Shown here: positions 43,632-55,500 of the stretch, in pieces
Position numbering within the stretch: position 1 is the first letter of the stretch
How the letters are laid out: each line of letters begins with the position of its first letter
Assembly: GCF_003261635.1 (NCBI RefSeq)
Contig: NZ_QFXK01000022.1
Coordinates: 62,001-126,000 of the forward strand
Origin: Kribbella monticola
GTDB lineage: Bacteria > Actinomycetota > Actinomycetes > Propionibacteriales > Kribbellaceae
Direction: 5' to 3'
DNA: 64,000 bases
The notes under the pieces: generated by a model
Told to the model about the DNA's origin: nothing
Databases searched by the model: none
Seen by the model: the letters and a program-made list of their open reading frames with translations, nothing else
Position numbers and translations under genes: made by a program

Positions 43632-44651
43632 TCAGGCGTGCTTGGCGACGTACTCGTCGATCTCGGTGAGCAGCGCGGTCTTGGTGCTGTCATCGGCGAA
43701 CGACACGCTGACCGCGGTCTTGGCGAACTCCGCGATCCCGTGCGCATCCAGGTCGAGCAGGTCCGCCACGACGGCGTACTCGTTGACCAGGGTGGTGCCG
43801 AACATCGGCGGGTCGTCGGAGTTGATCGTGACGACCAGGCCGGCGTCGACCATCGCGCGGATCGGGTGTTCGTCGTACGAGCGGACCGCCCGGGTGGCGA
43901 GGTTGGAGGTCGGGCTGACCTCGAGCGGGATCCGGTGCTCGCCGAGATAGTCGATCAGCGCCGGGTCCTGGGTCGCCGAGGTGCCGTGGCCGATCCGCTC
44001 CGCCTTGAGCACCCGGAGCGCGTCCCAGATCGTCTCCGGACCTGTCGTCTCGCCCGCGTGCGGGACGCTGTGCAGACCGATCGCGCGGGCCTCGTCGAAG
44101 TACGGCGCGAACTGCGGCCGCGGTACGCCGATCTCCGGGCCGCCGAGGCCGAAGCCGACCAGGCCCTCGGGCCGGATGCCGGTCGCGATCTTCGCGGTCT
44201 CCACCGCGCCCTCGAGCCCCAGCTCGCCGGGGATGTCGAAGATCCAGCGCAGGGTCACGCCGAGTTCCTTCTCGGCCGCGGTCCGGGCGTCCTCGATCGC
44301 CTCGCAGAACGCCTCCGGCGCGATCCCGCGCAATACCGACGTGTACGGCGTGACGGTGAGTTCGGAGTACCGGATGTTCTGCGCGGCCATCTCGCGGGCC
44401 ACCTCGAAGGTGAGCAGGCGCACGTCGTCCGGCGTACTGATCAGGTCGACGACGGTCAGGTAGACCTCGATGAACTTGGCGAAGTCGGTGAAGGTGAAGT
44501 ACTGCGCGAGCGCGGCCGGGTCGGCCGGCACGGGCGAGCCGGGATGGCGGGCGGCGAGTTCGGCGACGATCCGCGGCGTCGCCGATCCGACGTGGTGGAC
44601 GTGCAGTTCGGCCTTCGGCAACCCGGCAAGGAATTCACGCGACACAGTCAT
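43632..44651 (-). CDS. add: adenosine deaminase
   Basis: Protein of 339 residues of the metal-dependent amidohydrolase family converting adenosine to inosine. The first zinc motif is AELHVHHVGSA (H-x-H). Other signatures are GGPE near residue 180, SVPHAGETTGPETI with the zinc-ligand His and catalytic Glu, ERIGHGTSA, LEVSPTSN and TINSDDPPMFGT with the catalytic Asp pair. The HVHHVGSATP form is that of the Streptomyces-type Add rather than the HLHLDGSL-type of enterobacteria. The ATG at 44651 has AGGA upstream; the open frame to 44771 overlaps the divergent gene. It points in the same direction as the lipoprotein gene. Confidence 0.93.
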   Translation of the reverse strand: MTVSREFLAGLPKAELHVHHVGSATPRIVAELAARHPGSPVPADPAALAQYFTFTDFAKFIEVYLTVVDLISTPDDVRLLTFEVAREMAAQNIRYSELTVTPYTSVLRGIAPEAFCEAIEDARTAAEKELGVTLRWIFDIPGELGLEGAVETAKIATGIRPEGLVGFGLGGPEIGVPRPQFAPYFDEARAIGLHSVPHAGETTGPETIWDALRVLKAERIGHGTSATQDPALIDYLGEHRIPLEVSPTSNLATRAVRSYDEHPIRAMVDAGLVVTINSDDPPMFGTTLVNEYAVVADLLDLDAHGIAEFAKTAVSVSFADDSTKTALLTEIDEYVAKHA

Positions 44652-44781
44652 GGCCGGGATCCTATGCACGGGACCGGTGGGCCCGCTCGGAAGCTGACAA
44701 TCATTTGTCAGCAGTGCTCCGGCCGGCCCGCTGGGTGGCCCGGCTGGAGACCGCGACCGGGTGAGTGGCACGATTCACTGC

Positions 44782-45669
44782 GTGAGCGAGCGCTTTGACT
44801 TCACCGGAGACGAATTGGTGCCGGCCTACCGTGCGGCCGTGGACGCCATCGAGGCCGGTGATCTGGTCGTGTTGCCGACCGACACCGTGTACGGGATCGC
44901 CGCGGACGCCTTCAAGGCCGACGCCGTACAGCGGCTGCTGGACGCCAAGGGCCGCGGGCGGGACATGCCGCCGCCGGTGCTGATCTCGGTGGTCGAGTCG
45001 CTGGACGCGCTGGCGACCGACGTACCCGAGGCCGGGCGGAAGCTGTGCGAGGCGTTCTGGCCCGGGCCGCTGACGGTGATCTGCCATGCGCAGGCGTCGC
45101 TGATGTGGGACCTGGGGGAGACCCACGGGACCGTCGCGCTGCGCGTGCCCGATCACGAGAACACCCGCGAACTGTTGTCCCGGACGGGTCCGCTGGCTGT
45201 CAGCTCGGCGAACAAGAGCGGGCAGCCGGCAGCACTGGACGTCTACGACGCTGAGGCGCAGCTGGCCGATTCGGTCGCGGTGTACCTCGACGGGGGTGAG
45301 GTCACAGGTGGGCAGCCGTCGACCATCGTCGACCTGACCGGGGACGTACCGCACGTCGTACGGCTCGGCGCCCTCTCAATGGCCCAGATCCGCGAGATCG
45401 TCCCGGAAGCGACCACGGACCTCGAGCCCGACGTACCGGTGCAGGACGAGGCTGCCGCCGAAGAGGTGAAGCCCGACGAGAACGTCGTCGTCGAGGAGAC
45501 GGTGCAGGACGAGGACGTCGTCGTCGAGGAGCCTGTGCAGGACGAGCCAACTGATCAGCCCCTTGCGGCGTCCAACGAAGAGCAGCCGGCCGAGAAGCCG
45601 ATCGAGGACGCCGCTGCCGAGGAGACGACGGTGGACGGCAAGGCGCCTGATGCGAGGCCGGCGGACTAG
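44782..45669 (+). CDS. threonylcarbamoyl-AMP synthase (Sua5/YrdC) with acidic tail
   Basis: Protein of 295 residues. Residues 1-210 form the YrdC/Sua5 domain that makes threonylcarbamoyl-AMP from threonine, bicarbonate and ATP for tRNA t6A. VVLPTDTVYGIAADAF, the KGRGRDMPPPVLIS loop, WPGPLTVI, VALRVPDH, GPLAVSSANKSGQPA and PSTIVDLTG are all present. The last 80 residues are a low-complexity acidic tail with repeated VVVEExVQDE motifs, absent from most homologues. GTG at 44782 is taken as start (an earlier in-frame GTG at 44761 is possible). It abuts wecA, with a 1-base TAGTG overlap. Confidence 0.93.
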   Translation: MSERFDFTGDELVPAYRAAVDAIEAGDLVVLPTDTVYGIAADAFKADAVQRLLDAKGRGRDMPPPVLISVVESLDALATDVPEAGRKLCEAFWPGPLTVICHAQASLMWDLGETHGTVALRVPDHENTRELLSRTGPLAVSSANKSGQPAALDVYDAEAQLADSVAVYLDGGEVTGGQPSTIVDLTGDVPHVVRLGALSMAQIREIVPEATTDLEPDVPVQDEAAAEEVKPDENVVVEETVQDEDVVVEEPVQDEPTDQPLAASNEEQPAEKPIEDAAAEETTVDGKAPDARPAD

Positions 45670-46787
45670 TGCGCGAGTATCTGCTCGTCCTCTTCGTGGC
45701 GATGGCCACGACCTTCCTGCTGACCGGGATCGCCCGCAAGATCGCCCTCCGGTACGGCGCCGTCGCGAAGGTCCGCTCCCGCGACGTCCACAAGGTCCCG
45801 ATCCCGTACTTCGGCGGCGTGTCCATCCTCGGCGGGCTGATCGCCGGTTATGCGGTCGCCTCCAGCCTGCCGTTCCTCGGTGACAGCCTGCAGGTCGCGC
45901 ACGACGCCCGGGCGATCCTGATCGGCGGGGTGGTGATCTGCGCGGTCGGCGTGATCGACGACCTGGTCGAGCTGGACCCGATCACCAAGTTGGCCGGCAT
46001 GGTGCTGGCCGTCGGCGTGATGATCGTGCAGGGCATCCAGCTGTACTGGCTGCCGCTGCCCGGCGGCATCTTCTCGCCGCCACCCTCGCAACTCGCGGTG
46101 CTGACCGCCGGCATCCTGCTGGTCTCGACCAACGCGGTGAACTTCGTCGACGGCCTGGACGGACTGGCCGCGGGCGTCACCGCGATCGGCGCGACCGCCT
46201 TCTTCACCTACTCCTACGTGCTGAACGTCGAGCAGAACCTCGACCGCGCGACCACCTCGACGATGATCACGGTCGCGCTGGCCGGTGCCTGTCTGGGCTT
46301 CCTGCCGCACAACTTCTTCCCGGCCAGAGTGTTCATGGGCGACTCCGGAGCCCTGCTGATCGGCCTGATGCTGGCCGCGTCGACGATCAGCCTGACCGGC
46401 CAGATGGACCCCAACGCCGTCCCGTACGAGGTCGGCGGCTCGAGTCTGCTGCCCGCCCTGCTGCCGCTGATCCTGCCGATCGCCGTGCTCGCGATCCCCG
46501 CGCTGGATCTCACGCTGGCCTACATCCGGCGTACCAAGGCGGGTCGCTCTCCGTTCGCGGCCGACAAGCTCCACCTGCACCACCGCCTGATGCAACGCGG
46601 TCACTCGCACCGCCGCGCGGTCCTCCTGATGTACCTGTGGACCGCCCTGATCGCTTTCGGTGTGGTCGTCCTCGGCCTGCTCCTGTCGGTCTGGACGGTC
46701 ATCCTCGTGCTCGCCGTGACGGTCACCGCGATCCTCCTGACCACCGGAATCCCACGCCGCGCCGCGAAGCCGCTGGCGAAGGTCTGA
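45669..46787 (+). CDS. wecA: undecaprenyl-phosphate GlcNAc-1-phosphate transferase (WecA/MraY family)
   Basis: Polytopic membrane protein of 372 residues with about ten helices. It should transfer a sugar-1-phosphate (GlcNAc-1-P in the WecA/Rfe group) to undecaprenyl or decaprenyl phosphate for cell-wall polymer or arabinogalactan-type linkage synthesis. Catalytic motifs are VIDDLVELDP (DD), NAVNFVDGLDGLAAG, FMGDSGALLIG and the His-rich DKLHLHHRLMQRGHSH loop. This gene regularly precedes the atp operon in actinobacteria, as here. Confidence 0.93.
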   Translation: MREYLLVLFVAMATTFLLTGIARKIALRYGAVAKVRSRDVHKVPIPYFGGVSILGGLIAGYAVASSLPFLGDSLQVAHDARAILIGGVVICAVGVIDDLVELDPITKLAGMVLAVGVMIVQGIQLYWLPLPGGIFSPPPSQLAVLTAGILLVSTNAVNFVDGLDGLAAGVTAIGATAFFTYSYVLNVEQNLDRATTSTMITVALAGACLGFLPHNFFPARVFMGDSGALLIGLMLAASTISLTGQMDPNAVPYEVGGSSLLPALLPLILPIAVLAIPALDLTLAYIRRTKAGRSPFAADKLHLHHRLMQRGHSHRRAVLLMYLWTALIAFGVVVLGLLLSVWTVILVLAVTVTAILLTTGIPRRAAKPLAKV

Positions 46788-46815
46788 CCCGCGCGGCCCG
46801 CCCACCGGCAACAAG

Positions 46816-46836
46816 CCCCTGCAGTACGAGCAGGGG
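46816..46836 (+). terminator. hairpin after wecA
   Basis: CCCCTGC (46816-46822) pairs with GCAGGGG (46830-46836) around a 7-base loop, 28 bp past the wecA stop, and separates it from the ATP synthase promoter region. Confidence 0.7.
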
Positions 46837-46901
46837 ACCAGACCAATGCGTGTCGTGGCCTACCGATAGGGTGTTCGTGTACAGCGGCAGGGACGCTCGT
46901 T

Positions 46902-46931
46902 TTGCTGACCTTTTTGCTAGCGCCGTAGACT
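46902..46931 (+). promoter_or_regulatory. probable main promoter of the atp operon
   Basis: TTGCTG (46902-46907) and TAGACT (46926-46931) are separated by 18 bp, a good match to the actinobacterial housekeeping sigma consensus. The stretch 46895-46960 is notably AT-rich for this genome. It lies about 110 bp before the first atp-associated gene. Confidence 0.6.
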
Positions 46932-47038
46932 TTGTGCTAGTTTTCACAAGCACCAGCTAAGAAGAGTTTCACCCCTGACCCCGCCCACCCGACGACCGAG
47001 GGCAAGAATCCCGGTCGCCAGCAGGACGGAACCACCAG

Positions 47039-47503
47039 ATGGCTCCCTCAGACCGAGGTCCGAAAGTCGCCGGCCAGGCCACCAGGCATCCGGCGTTGGC
47101 AATGCTGCGCGGCGCTCTCGTCGCCGGCGTCGTCGTCGGCGTGAACGCCGCCGCCGTCTCCGCGGTCGCGGCCGGCCTGAAGGGCCTGTGGGGCGCACTG
47201 CTGGGCCTGTTGATGGTGGTCGTCTTCTCCGGCGCCGGCCTGCTCGCGCTGCACCTGTCCCGGCGTACGTCGCCGACCATGCAGCTCGCCCTCGCGATGG
47301 CTTCCTACACCGGGCGGATCGCGATCTTCGGTGGCCTGCTCGCCGTCGCGATGAACTCCGACAGCCTCGGTGAGAACGTCGACCTGACCGCGCTGGGAAT
47401 CAGCGCCGTCGTGGTCGTGATGGGCTGGATGGCCGGCGAGATCTGGGCCTGGTCACACCTGCGGGTGCCGATCTACGACCTGGACCACGAGGTGACGGCG
47501 TGA
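47039..47503 (+). CDS. AtpI-like membrane protein at the head of the atp operon
   Basis: Protein of 154 residues with four hydrophobic segments (LRGALVAGVVVGVNAAAVSAVAAG; LWGALLGLLMVVVFSGAGLLAL; a third around RIAIFGGLLAVAM; and ISAVVVVMGWMAGEIWAW). It occupies the place of atpI, whose product assists assembly of the c-ring and Mg uptake in other bacteria, and shares its small four-helix plan. Sequence similarity to AtpI cannot be proven by eye. The C-terminus is WSHLRVPIYDLD. Confidence 0.75.
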   Translation: MAPSDRGPKVAGQATRHPALAMLRGALVAGVVVGVNAAAVSAVAAGLKGLWGALLGLLMVVVFSGAGLLALHLSRRTSPTMQLALAMASYTGRIAIFGGLLAVAMNSDSLGENVDLTALGISAVVVVMGWMAGEIWAWSHLRVPIYDLDHEVTA

Positions 47504-47617
47504 TCACCCGCGGTAGTGCCGCGGCAAGCCGTTTCCCAACTGTGACAAGGGATGTGGCGCAGTGCACGGATGTCAAGGTGACCGCGCGACGCGCCGACTG
47601 GTACCTTTCGGGTGCCA

Positions 47618-47824
47618 ATGAGCCAGCACGAGGATCCGAAGCCGACACCCAACACATCGGGCGACGGCTGGCGGGTCCTGTCCTACTTGATCGGCGGAAT
47701 CCTCGTCTACGGAGGAATCGGCTTCGGGTTGGATCGCTGGCTGGGCACCCAGTTTCTGCTTCCGGTGGGCATCGTGCTCGGTGCCGGCCTGACGATTGTG
47801 TTGCTGAACTTCCGGTACCGGTAG
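47618..47824 (+). CDS. AtpZ/AtpI-type small membrane protein
   Basis: Protein of 68 residues: hydrophilic SQHEDPKPTPNTSGDGWR, then two membrane helices (LSYLIGGILVYGGIGFGLD and FLLPVGIVLGAGLTIVLL) joined by RWLGTQ. The GFGLDRWLGT turn and two-helix layout match the AtpZ/AtpI family encoded just before atpB. An in-frame GTG two codons upstream (47612) is an alternative start. The 107-bp gap to atpB contains its GAGAGGAGACCC ribosome binding site. Confidence 0.8.
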   Translation: MSQHEDPKPTPNTSGDGWRVLSYLIGGILVYGGIGFGLDRWLGTQFLLPVGIVLGAGLTIVLLNFRYR

Positions 47825-47930
47825 CGTCCCTGAGCCGTACCGGGTCTGACGTAGTTGACCGCCTTGCCCTGAGCCGCCCTGCCCTTAGCCCGATGGCGAA
47901 CGACTTGAGCACGACGCGAGAGGAGACCCG

Positions 47931-48713
47931 GTGAGCGCCGGCGTTTCGACCGAGTTCATTTCACCCGGTCCACAAAGCTTCAACACCACCCCGATCATCG
48001 ACGGTGTCGACTGGTTCACCAAGCCTGTCCTGGTGGCCGCGCTGTCCGTGGTGGTGATCGTCTGGTTCTACTGGGGTGCTTCGCGCAAGGCCGCGGTCGT
48101 GCCGTCGAAGCTGCAGTTCGCCGGTGAGCTGGGCTACAACTTCGTCCGGAACTCGATCGCCCGCGACGCGATCGGCAGCCACGACTACATGAAGTACGTG
48201 CCGTACCTGTGCGGCCTGTTCTACTTCATCCTGCTGAACAACGTCGCCGGGACGATCCCGCTGATCCAGTTCCCGACCTTCAGCCACATCGGCTGGGCGT
48301 ACGTGGCCGCGATCATGAGCTGGGTCATCTACAACGCGGTGGGCATCAAGAAGAAGGGCCTGTGGGGCTACTTCAAGCACCAGACGATGCCGGCCGGTGT
48401 GCCGGTCTGGCTGATGCCGCTGATGATCCCGATCGAGTTCATCTCCAACATCCTGGTCCGGCCGGTCTCGCTGAGTCTGCGGTTGTTCGCCAACATGTTC
48501 GCCGGCCACATCCTGCTGCTCGTCTTCGTCACCGGTGGCGACTACATGCTGCGGGAGTCCGGCAGCATCGCGCTCGGCGGCGTCGGCATCATCACCTTGC
48601 TGATGGGCCTCGCGATCGCCGGCCTGGAGCTGTTCGTGCAGTGCATCCAGGCCTACATCTTCGTCGTCCTGACCGCGCAGTACATCGGCAGCGCGATCGC
48701 CGACGAGCACTGA
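47931..48713 (+). CDS. atpB: ATP synthase Fo subunit a
   Basis: Protein of 260 residues with six or so helices. Subunit a forms the two proton half-channels against the c-ring. The essential Arg is in the helix containing [19 protein letters not shown], and the last helix has [20 protein letters not shown], both standard. Start GTG follows GAGAGGAGACCC. First structural gene of the B-E-F-H-A-G-D-C order. Confidence 0.97.
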   Translation: MSAGVSTEFISPGPQSFNTTPIIDGVDWFTKPVLVAALSVVVIVWFYWGASRKAAVVPSKLQFAGELGYNFVRNSIARDAIGSHDYMKYVPYLCGLFYFILLNNVAGTIPLIQFPTFSHIGWAYVAAIMSWVIYNAVGIKKKGLWGYFKHQTMPAGVPVWLMPLMIPIEFISNILVRPVSLSLRLFANMFAGHILLLVFVTGGDYMLRESGSIALGGVGIITLLMGLAIAGLELFVQCIQAYIFVVLTAQYIGSAIADEH

Positions 48714-48790
48714 TCCGCCGTACCACTCAACAGACCCGTTGTAACGGAAACCCGGATAGCCCTTATCCGTACCGAAAGGAACACAGCGCA

Positions 48791-49015
48791 ATGAACGCTC
48801 TCGACATCACCGGCAACATCGCCGTACTGGGCTACGGCCTCGCCGCGATCGGCCCGGGCGTCGGTGTTGGTCTGATCTTCGCCGCCGTGATCAACGGCAC
48901 CGCGCGTCAGCCGGAGGCGCAGAGCAAGCTGCAGTCGATCGCGTGGATCGGCTTCGGTGTCACCGAGGTGCTGGCGATCATCGGTATCGCCCTCGCCTTC
49001 GTGTTCAAGAAGTGA
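48791..49015 (+). CDS. atpE: ATP synthase Fo subunit c
   Basis: Protein of 74 residues forming a two-helix hairpin. The first helix carries [20 protein letters not shown], the polar loop is NGTARQPEA, and the second helix holds the proton-carrying Glu in [10 protein letters not shown]. Strong GAAAGGAAC ribosome binding site, in keeping with the high stoichiometry of the c-ring. Confidence 0.97.
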   Translation: MNALDITGNIAVLGYGLAAIGPGVGVGLIFAAVINGTARQPEAQSKLQSIAWIGFGVTEVLAIIGIALAFVFKK

Positions 49016-49047
49016 GCCCACTCTTTACTGACTGACAGGACTCAGAC

Positions 49048-49620
49048 ATGTTGACGATCGTGCTACCGCTCAGCGAGGCCGCGGGCGAGGACCCGAACCC
49101 GCTGCTGCCGCACAACGCCGAGATCATCTTCGGCTTCGTCTTCCTGATCCTGCTGGCCATCGCCTTCGCCAAGGTCGTCGTTCCGAAGTTCGAGAAGGCT
49201 TATGCCGATCGGACCGCGGCGATCGAAGGCGGGATGAACGAGGCCAAGCAGGCCCAGGCCGAGGCGAAGGCGGCGCTCGACAAGTACAACGCGCAGCTGG
49301 CCGAAGCCCGGCAGGAAGCTGCGAAGATCCGCGAGGACGCCCGCGAGCAGGGCGCGCTCATCATCGCGGAGATGCGTGAGCAGGCGAACGCCGAAGCAGA
49401 ACGCATCGTGACCCACGCCCGCACCCAGATCGACGCCGAGCGCAGCCAGGCGGTCGCCTCGCTGCGCAGCGAGGTGGGCACGCTGGCCACCTCGCTGGCG
49501 GGCCGGATCGTCGGTGAGTCGCTCGAGGACGAGGCGCGCCAGCGTCGTACGGTCGAGCGTTTCCTGGCCGAGCTGGAGTCCTCGGAGTCGGCCCGGCAGG
49601 CAGTCGGAACGGACGGCTGA
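49048..49620 (+). CDS. atpF: ATP synthase Fo subunit b
   Basis: Protein of 190 residues. One N-terminal membrane helix (EIIFGFVFLILLAIAFAKVV) is followed by a long alanine- and glutamate-rich coiled coil (residues 50-160) that forms the peripheral stalk, and a short C-terminal segment that meets delta. Its stop overlaps the atpH start (TGATG). Confidence 0.96.
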   Translation: MLTIVLPLSEAAGEDPNPLLPHNAEIIFGFVFLILLAIAFAKVVVPKFEKAYADRTAAIEGGMNEAKQAQAEAKAALDKYNAQLAEARQEAAKIREDAREQGALIIAEMREQANAEAERIVTHARTQIDAERSQAVASLRSEVGTLATSLAGRIVGESLEDEARQRRTVERFLAELESSESARQAVGTDG

Positions 49621-50417
49621 TGCGCGGCGCATCGAAGGAGTCACTCGCCCGGGCCCAAGCGGTCCTGGCGGGTGTCACCGTCTCCGACAGCCTCGGCGGC
49701 GAGCTGTTCTCGGTCGCCAAGGTGCTCGACAGCAACGGTTCGTTGCGGCGGGCACTGACCGACCCGGCCCGGCCTGCCGCGGCCCGGACCGGTCTGGTCG
49801 GGCAGTTGTTCGGCGGCAAGATCTCCGCGCCCGCGCTGGAGATCCTGACCGCCGCGGTGGACGGGCGCTGGGTCAGCGCCCGGGACCTGGCCGACGCCCT
49901 CGACCAGCTGAGCGTCGAGGCCGAGGTCGCGTACGCCGACTCCCAGGGCAAGCTCGACGAGCTGGAGGACCAGCTGTTCCGCCTCGACCGCGTGGTCGTG
50001 GCAGAGCGGGCGCTCGCCGACAAGCTGAACGACCGCAGCATCCCGGTCGCGGCCCGGCAAGAACTCCTGCGTGGACTGCTGCAGGGCAAGGCCGACGACG
50101 TCACCGTGCGGCTGGCCGAGCGCGCGGTGGACGGCCGGGGCCTGCACTTCGCGGCCGCGATGCGGTCCTACCAGGTCGCCGCGGCGGCCCGGCGGGACGC
50201 GAGTGTGGCAACGGTCCGCGTGGCGGCCGATCTGACCGAGGGCGAGCGCAGCAGGCTCGCCGAGGCGCTCGGCCGGCAGTACGGTCGGCAGATCCAGCTG
50301 AACGTGATCGTGGATCCGGCTGTGGTCGGCGGCGTCCGGGTGGACATCGGCGACGAAGTGATCGACGGAACCATCGCGGCCCGGCTCGACGAGGCGCAAC
50401 GGCGCATCGCGGGCTGA
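49620..50417 (+). CDS. atpH: ATP synthase F1 subunit delta
   Basis: Protein of 265 residues, longer than the 180 residues of E. coli delta, as is common in actinobacteria. The C-terminal OSCP signature is present: GRQYGRQIQLNVIVDPAVVGGVRVDIGDEVIDGTIAARLDEAQ (quoted only for VGGVRVDIGD as the key part). It caps the alpha/beta hexamer and binds the b stalk. Start is coupled to the atpF stop by a 1-base overlap. Confidence 0.95.
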   Translation: MRGASKESLARAQAVLAGVTVSDSLGGELFSVAKVLDSNGSLRRALTDPARPAAARTGLVGQLFGGKISAPALEILTAAVDGRWVSARDLADALDQLSVEAEVAYADSQGKLDELEDQLFRLDRVVVAERALADKLNDRSIPVAARQELLRGLLQGKADDVTVRLAERAVDGRGLHFAAAMRSYQVAAAARRDASVATVRVAADLTEGERSRLAEALGRQYGRQIQLNVIVDPAVVGGVRVDIGDEVIDGTIAARLDEAQRRIAG

Positions 50418-50507
50418 CCCCTAACGACATATTGCGGCGCTAGTGGTCAGCAAACCTCTAGAGCCATCACAGGCCAAGCTAGGTCAAGGAAGCAGGGACG
50501 GAAGATA

Positions 50508-52145
50508 ATGGCGGAGCTCACGATCAGGCCGGAGGAAATCCGGGACGCCCTGGATCGCTTCGTCTCCGACTACGAACCGGAGACGGCGACCCGCGAAGAG
50601 GTCGGCATCGTTGTCGACGCAGGTGACGGCATCGCGCACGTCGAGGGACTGCCCTCGGCGATGACGAACGAGCTGCTGGTGTTCGAGGACGGCAGCCAGG
50701 GCATCGCCTTGAACCTCGACGTCCGTGACATCGGCGTCGCCGTGCTCGGTGAGTTCAGTGGCATCGAGGAAGGCCAGCAGGTCCGCCGGACCGGCAAGGT
50801 CTTGTCCGTGCCGGTCGGTGAGGGCTACCTGGGCCGGGTCGTCGACCCGCTCGGCAAGCCGATCGACGGCCTGGGTGAGATCAAGGACCTCGAGGGCACC
50901 CGCGCGCTGGAGCTGCAGGCGGCCGGCGTGATGGACCGCCAGGAGGTCCGCGAGCCGCTGCAGACCGGCATCAAGGCGATCGACGGGATGATCCCGATCG
51001 GGCGCGGCCAGCGGCAGCTGATCATCGGTGACCGCAAGACCGGTAAGACGGCGATCGCGGTCGACACGATCATCAACCAGAAGGCCAACTGGGAGTCCGG
51101 CGACCCGAAGAAGCAGGTCCGCTGCATCTACGTCGCGATCGGCCAGAAGGGCTCGACGATCGCCTCCGTGCGCGGTGCGCTCGAAGAGGCCGGCGCGATG
51201 GAGTACACCACCATCGTCGCCTCCCCGGCTTCCGACGCGGCCGGCTTCAAGTACGTCGCGCCGTACACCGGTTCGGCCATCGGCCAGCACTGGATGTACC
51301 AGGGCAAGCACGTCCTGATCGTCTTCGACGACCTGACCAAGCAGGCCGAGGCCTACCGGTCGATGTCGCTGCTGCTGCGCCGCCCGCCGGGCCGCGAGGC
51401 CTACCCGGGTGACGTCTTCTACCTGCACAGCCGGCTGCTCGAGCGTTGCGCGAAGCTGTCCGACGAGCTCGGCGGCGGCTCGATGACCGGTCTGCCGATG
51501 ATCGAGACCAAGGCCAACGACGTCTCGGCCTTCATCCCGACCAACGTCATCTCGATCACCGACGGCCAGATCTTCTTGCAGTCGGACCTGTTCAACGCCA
51601 ACATCCGGCCCGCGATCGACGTCGGTGTCTCGGTGTCCCGCGTCGGTGGTGCCGCGCAGGTCAAGGGCATGAAGAACGTCTCGGGTTCGCTCAAGCTGGA
51701 CCTGGCGCAGTTCCGGGCCATGGAGGCGTTCGCGATGTTCGCCTCCGACCTCGACGCCACCTCGCGTCGTCAGCTGGACCGCGGCCAGCGCCTGGTCGAG
51801 CTGCTGCGCCAGCCGCAGTACTCGCCGTACCCGGTGGAAGAGCAGATCGTCTCGATCTGGTCGGGCACCAACGGCAAGTTCGACGACGTGCCGGTGAGCG
51901 ACGTGCTGCGGTTCGAGCGCGAGTTCCTGGACTTCCTGCGCCGCGAGAGCAACGTGCTGGACGCGATCCGCGAGTCGGGCAAGTTCGAGGACGAGTCCGC
52001 CGCGGCCGTGTCCGACGCCCTGGACAAGTTCAAGCCGACCTTCCAGACCTCCGACGGCCAGCTGCTGGCCGGCAAGGAGGAGACCGCGGCGATGGACTCC
52101 GAGGACGTCGAGCAGGAGCAGATCCGCAAGCAGAAGCGGGGCTGA
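50508..52145 (+). CDS. atpA: ATP synthase F1 subunit alpha
   Basis: Protein of 545 residues. The non-catalytic nucleotide site has Walker [14 protein letters not shown] near residue 170, Walker [17 protein letters not shown], and the signature [14 protein letters not shown]. The C-terminal 35 residues are a charged extension ([18 protein letters not shown]) typical of actinobacterial alpha subunits; in mycobacteria the alpha C-terminal extension restrains ATP hydrolysis. A 90-bp gap separates it from atpH. Confidence 0.97.
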   Translation: MAELTIRPEEIRDALDRFVSDYEPETATREEVGIVVDAGDGIAHVEGLPSAMTNELLVFEDGSQGIALNLDVRDIGVAVLGEFSGIEEGQQVRRTGKVLSVPVGEGYLGRVVDPLGKPIDGLGEIKDLEGTRALELQAAGVMDRQEVREPLQTGIKAIDGMIPIGRGQRQLIIGDRKTGKTAIAVDTIINQKANWESGDPKKQVRCIYVAIGQKGSTIASVRGALEEAGAMEYTTIVASPASDAAGFKYVAPYTGSAIGQHWMYQGKHVLIVFDDLTKQAEAYRSMSLLLRRPPGREAYPGDVFYLHSRLLERCAKLSDELGGGSMTGLPMIETKANDVSAFIPTNVISITDGQIFLQSDLFNANIRPAIDVGVSVSRVGGAAQVKGMKNVSGSLKLDLAQFRAMEAFAMFASDLDATSRRQLDRGQRLVELLRQPQYSPYPVEEQIVSIWSGTNGKFDDVPVSDVLRFEREFLDFLRRESNVLDAIRESGKFEDESAAAVSDALDKFKPTFQTSDGQLLAGKEETAAMDSEDVEQEQIRKQKRG

Positions 52146-52151
52146 TCACCC

Positions 52152-54523
<2,372 letters not shown>

Positions 54524-54524
54524 C

Positions 54525-54929
54525 ATGGCCGACGAATCCGCGAAGCACCTCGAGGTAGCCCTCGTCGCGGCGGAGCGGACGGTCTGGCAGGGGCAGGCGA
54601 AGATCGTGATCGCCCGCACCACCGACGGTGACGTCGGCATCCTGCCGGGTCACGCGCCGTTGCTGGGTCTGCTGCAGGGTGGCACCGTCCAGGTGCGGAC
54701 GACCGACGACGAGTACTTCGTCGCGGCCGCGCCGGACGGCTTCATCTCGGTGGCCAACGACCGGGTCTCGATCCTGGCCGAGAACGCCGAGATGGGCCGT
54801 GACATCGACCTGGAGGAGGCCAAGCTCGCGCTCGAGCGGGCCCAGGCCGCGGGCACGGACTCCGAGGACGAGCAGGAACACGTCCGGCTCGCCGAGGCCA
54901 GGGTGAGGGCCGCCGAACAGGCGTCCTGA
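54525..54929 (+). CDS. atpC: ATP synthase F1 subunit epsilon
   Basis: Protein of 134 residues. The N-terminal beta sandwich contains VALVAAERTVWQGQAKIVIA and DVGILPGHAPLLGLLQGG; the C-terminal helices run through DLEEAKLALERAQAAG and ARVRAAEQAS. Epsilon inhibits hydrolysis and joins the rotor. Last gene of the operon; no clear hairpin follows, but an AT-rich stretch (54940-54965) lies just downstream. Confidence 0.96.
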   Translation: MADESAKHLEVALVAAERTVWQGQAKIVIARTTDGDVGILPGHAPLLGLLQGGTVQVRTTDDEYFVAAAPDGFISVANDRVSILAENAEMGRDIDLEEAKLALERAQAAGTDSEDEQEHVRLAEARVRAAEQAS

Positions 54930-55039
54930 ACCCACCTGCCATAATTGAAAAAGAGTGCATTCAAGCAGGACAGTGACAGTCAGTAAGGTTCGGGGAAGGT
55001 GCCGCCAGGTCGTCGGCATCAGGAATGAGGTCGGCACTT

Positions 55040-55471
55040 ATGAGCACAGTCCTCGATGTGGTCGGGGTCTGTCTGCTTGCCGCCCTACTGCTGATCGTTG
55101 CTTTCGCGTGCCGCCGTCGCTGGTTGTCCAGGGACGGCGGCACGTTCGATGCCAGCCTCCAACTCGCGGAGAAGGAGCACGGCCGCGGCTGGGCCCTCGG
55201 CCTGGCCCGGTACGTCGGTGACGACCTCCAGTGGTTCCGGGTCTTCAGCCTCGCCTGGTGGCCGAAGCTCACGGTGAACCGCCGCCAACTGCAAGGCGTG
55301 ACCACCCGCCGCCCGATGGGCAACGAGCCACTCGTCACCTACGCCGGCCACGTCATCGTCGACGCCGAACTCCGCGACCGCACCGTCCATTTCGCGATGA
55401 CCGAAGAAGCCCTCACCGGCGTCCTCGCCTGGATGGAATCCGCCCCACCCAGCACCCAGACCTACCTGTGA
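55040..55471 (+). CDS. DUF2550 family membrane-anchored protein
   Basis: Protein of 143 residues with one N-terminal membrane helix (VVGVCLLAALLLIVAFACRRR) and a cytoplasmic domain: GTFDASLQL, GRGWALGLARYVGDDLQWFR, and VNRRQLQGVTTRRP. This is the DUF2550 pattern, always found just after atpC in actinobacteria and of unknown role. The ATG at 55040 is preferred over one at 55025. Confidence 0.88.
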   Translation: MSTVLDVVGVCLLAALLLIVAFACRRRWLSRDGGTFDASLQLAEKEHGRGWALGLARYVGDDLQWFRVFSLAWWPKLTVNRRQLQGVTTRRPMGNEPLVTYAGHVIVDAELRDRTVHFAMTEEALTGVLAWMESAPPSTQTYL

Positions 55472-55500
55472 GGTTTGCCCGTCCCGACTAGGGTCGGGAT

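Noticed and set aside
43568..43747. Longer start for the lipoprotein gene
   Set aside because: It would overlap the adenosine deaminase gene and bury the lipoprotein signal internally.
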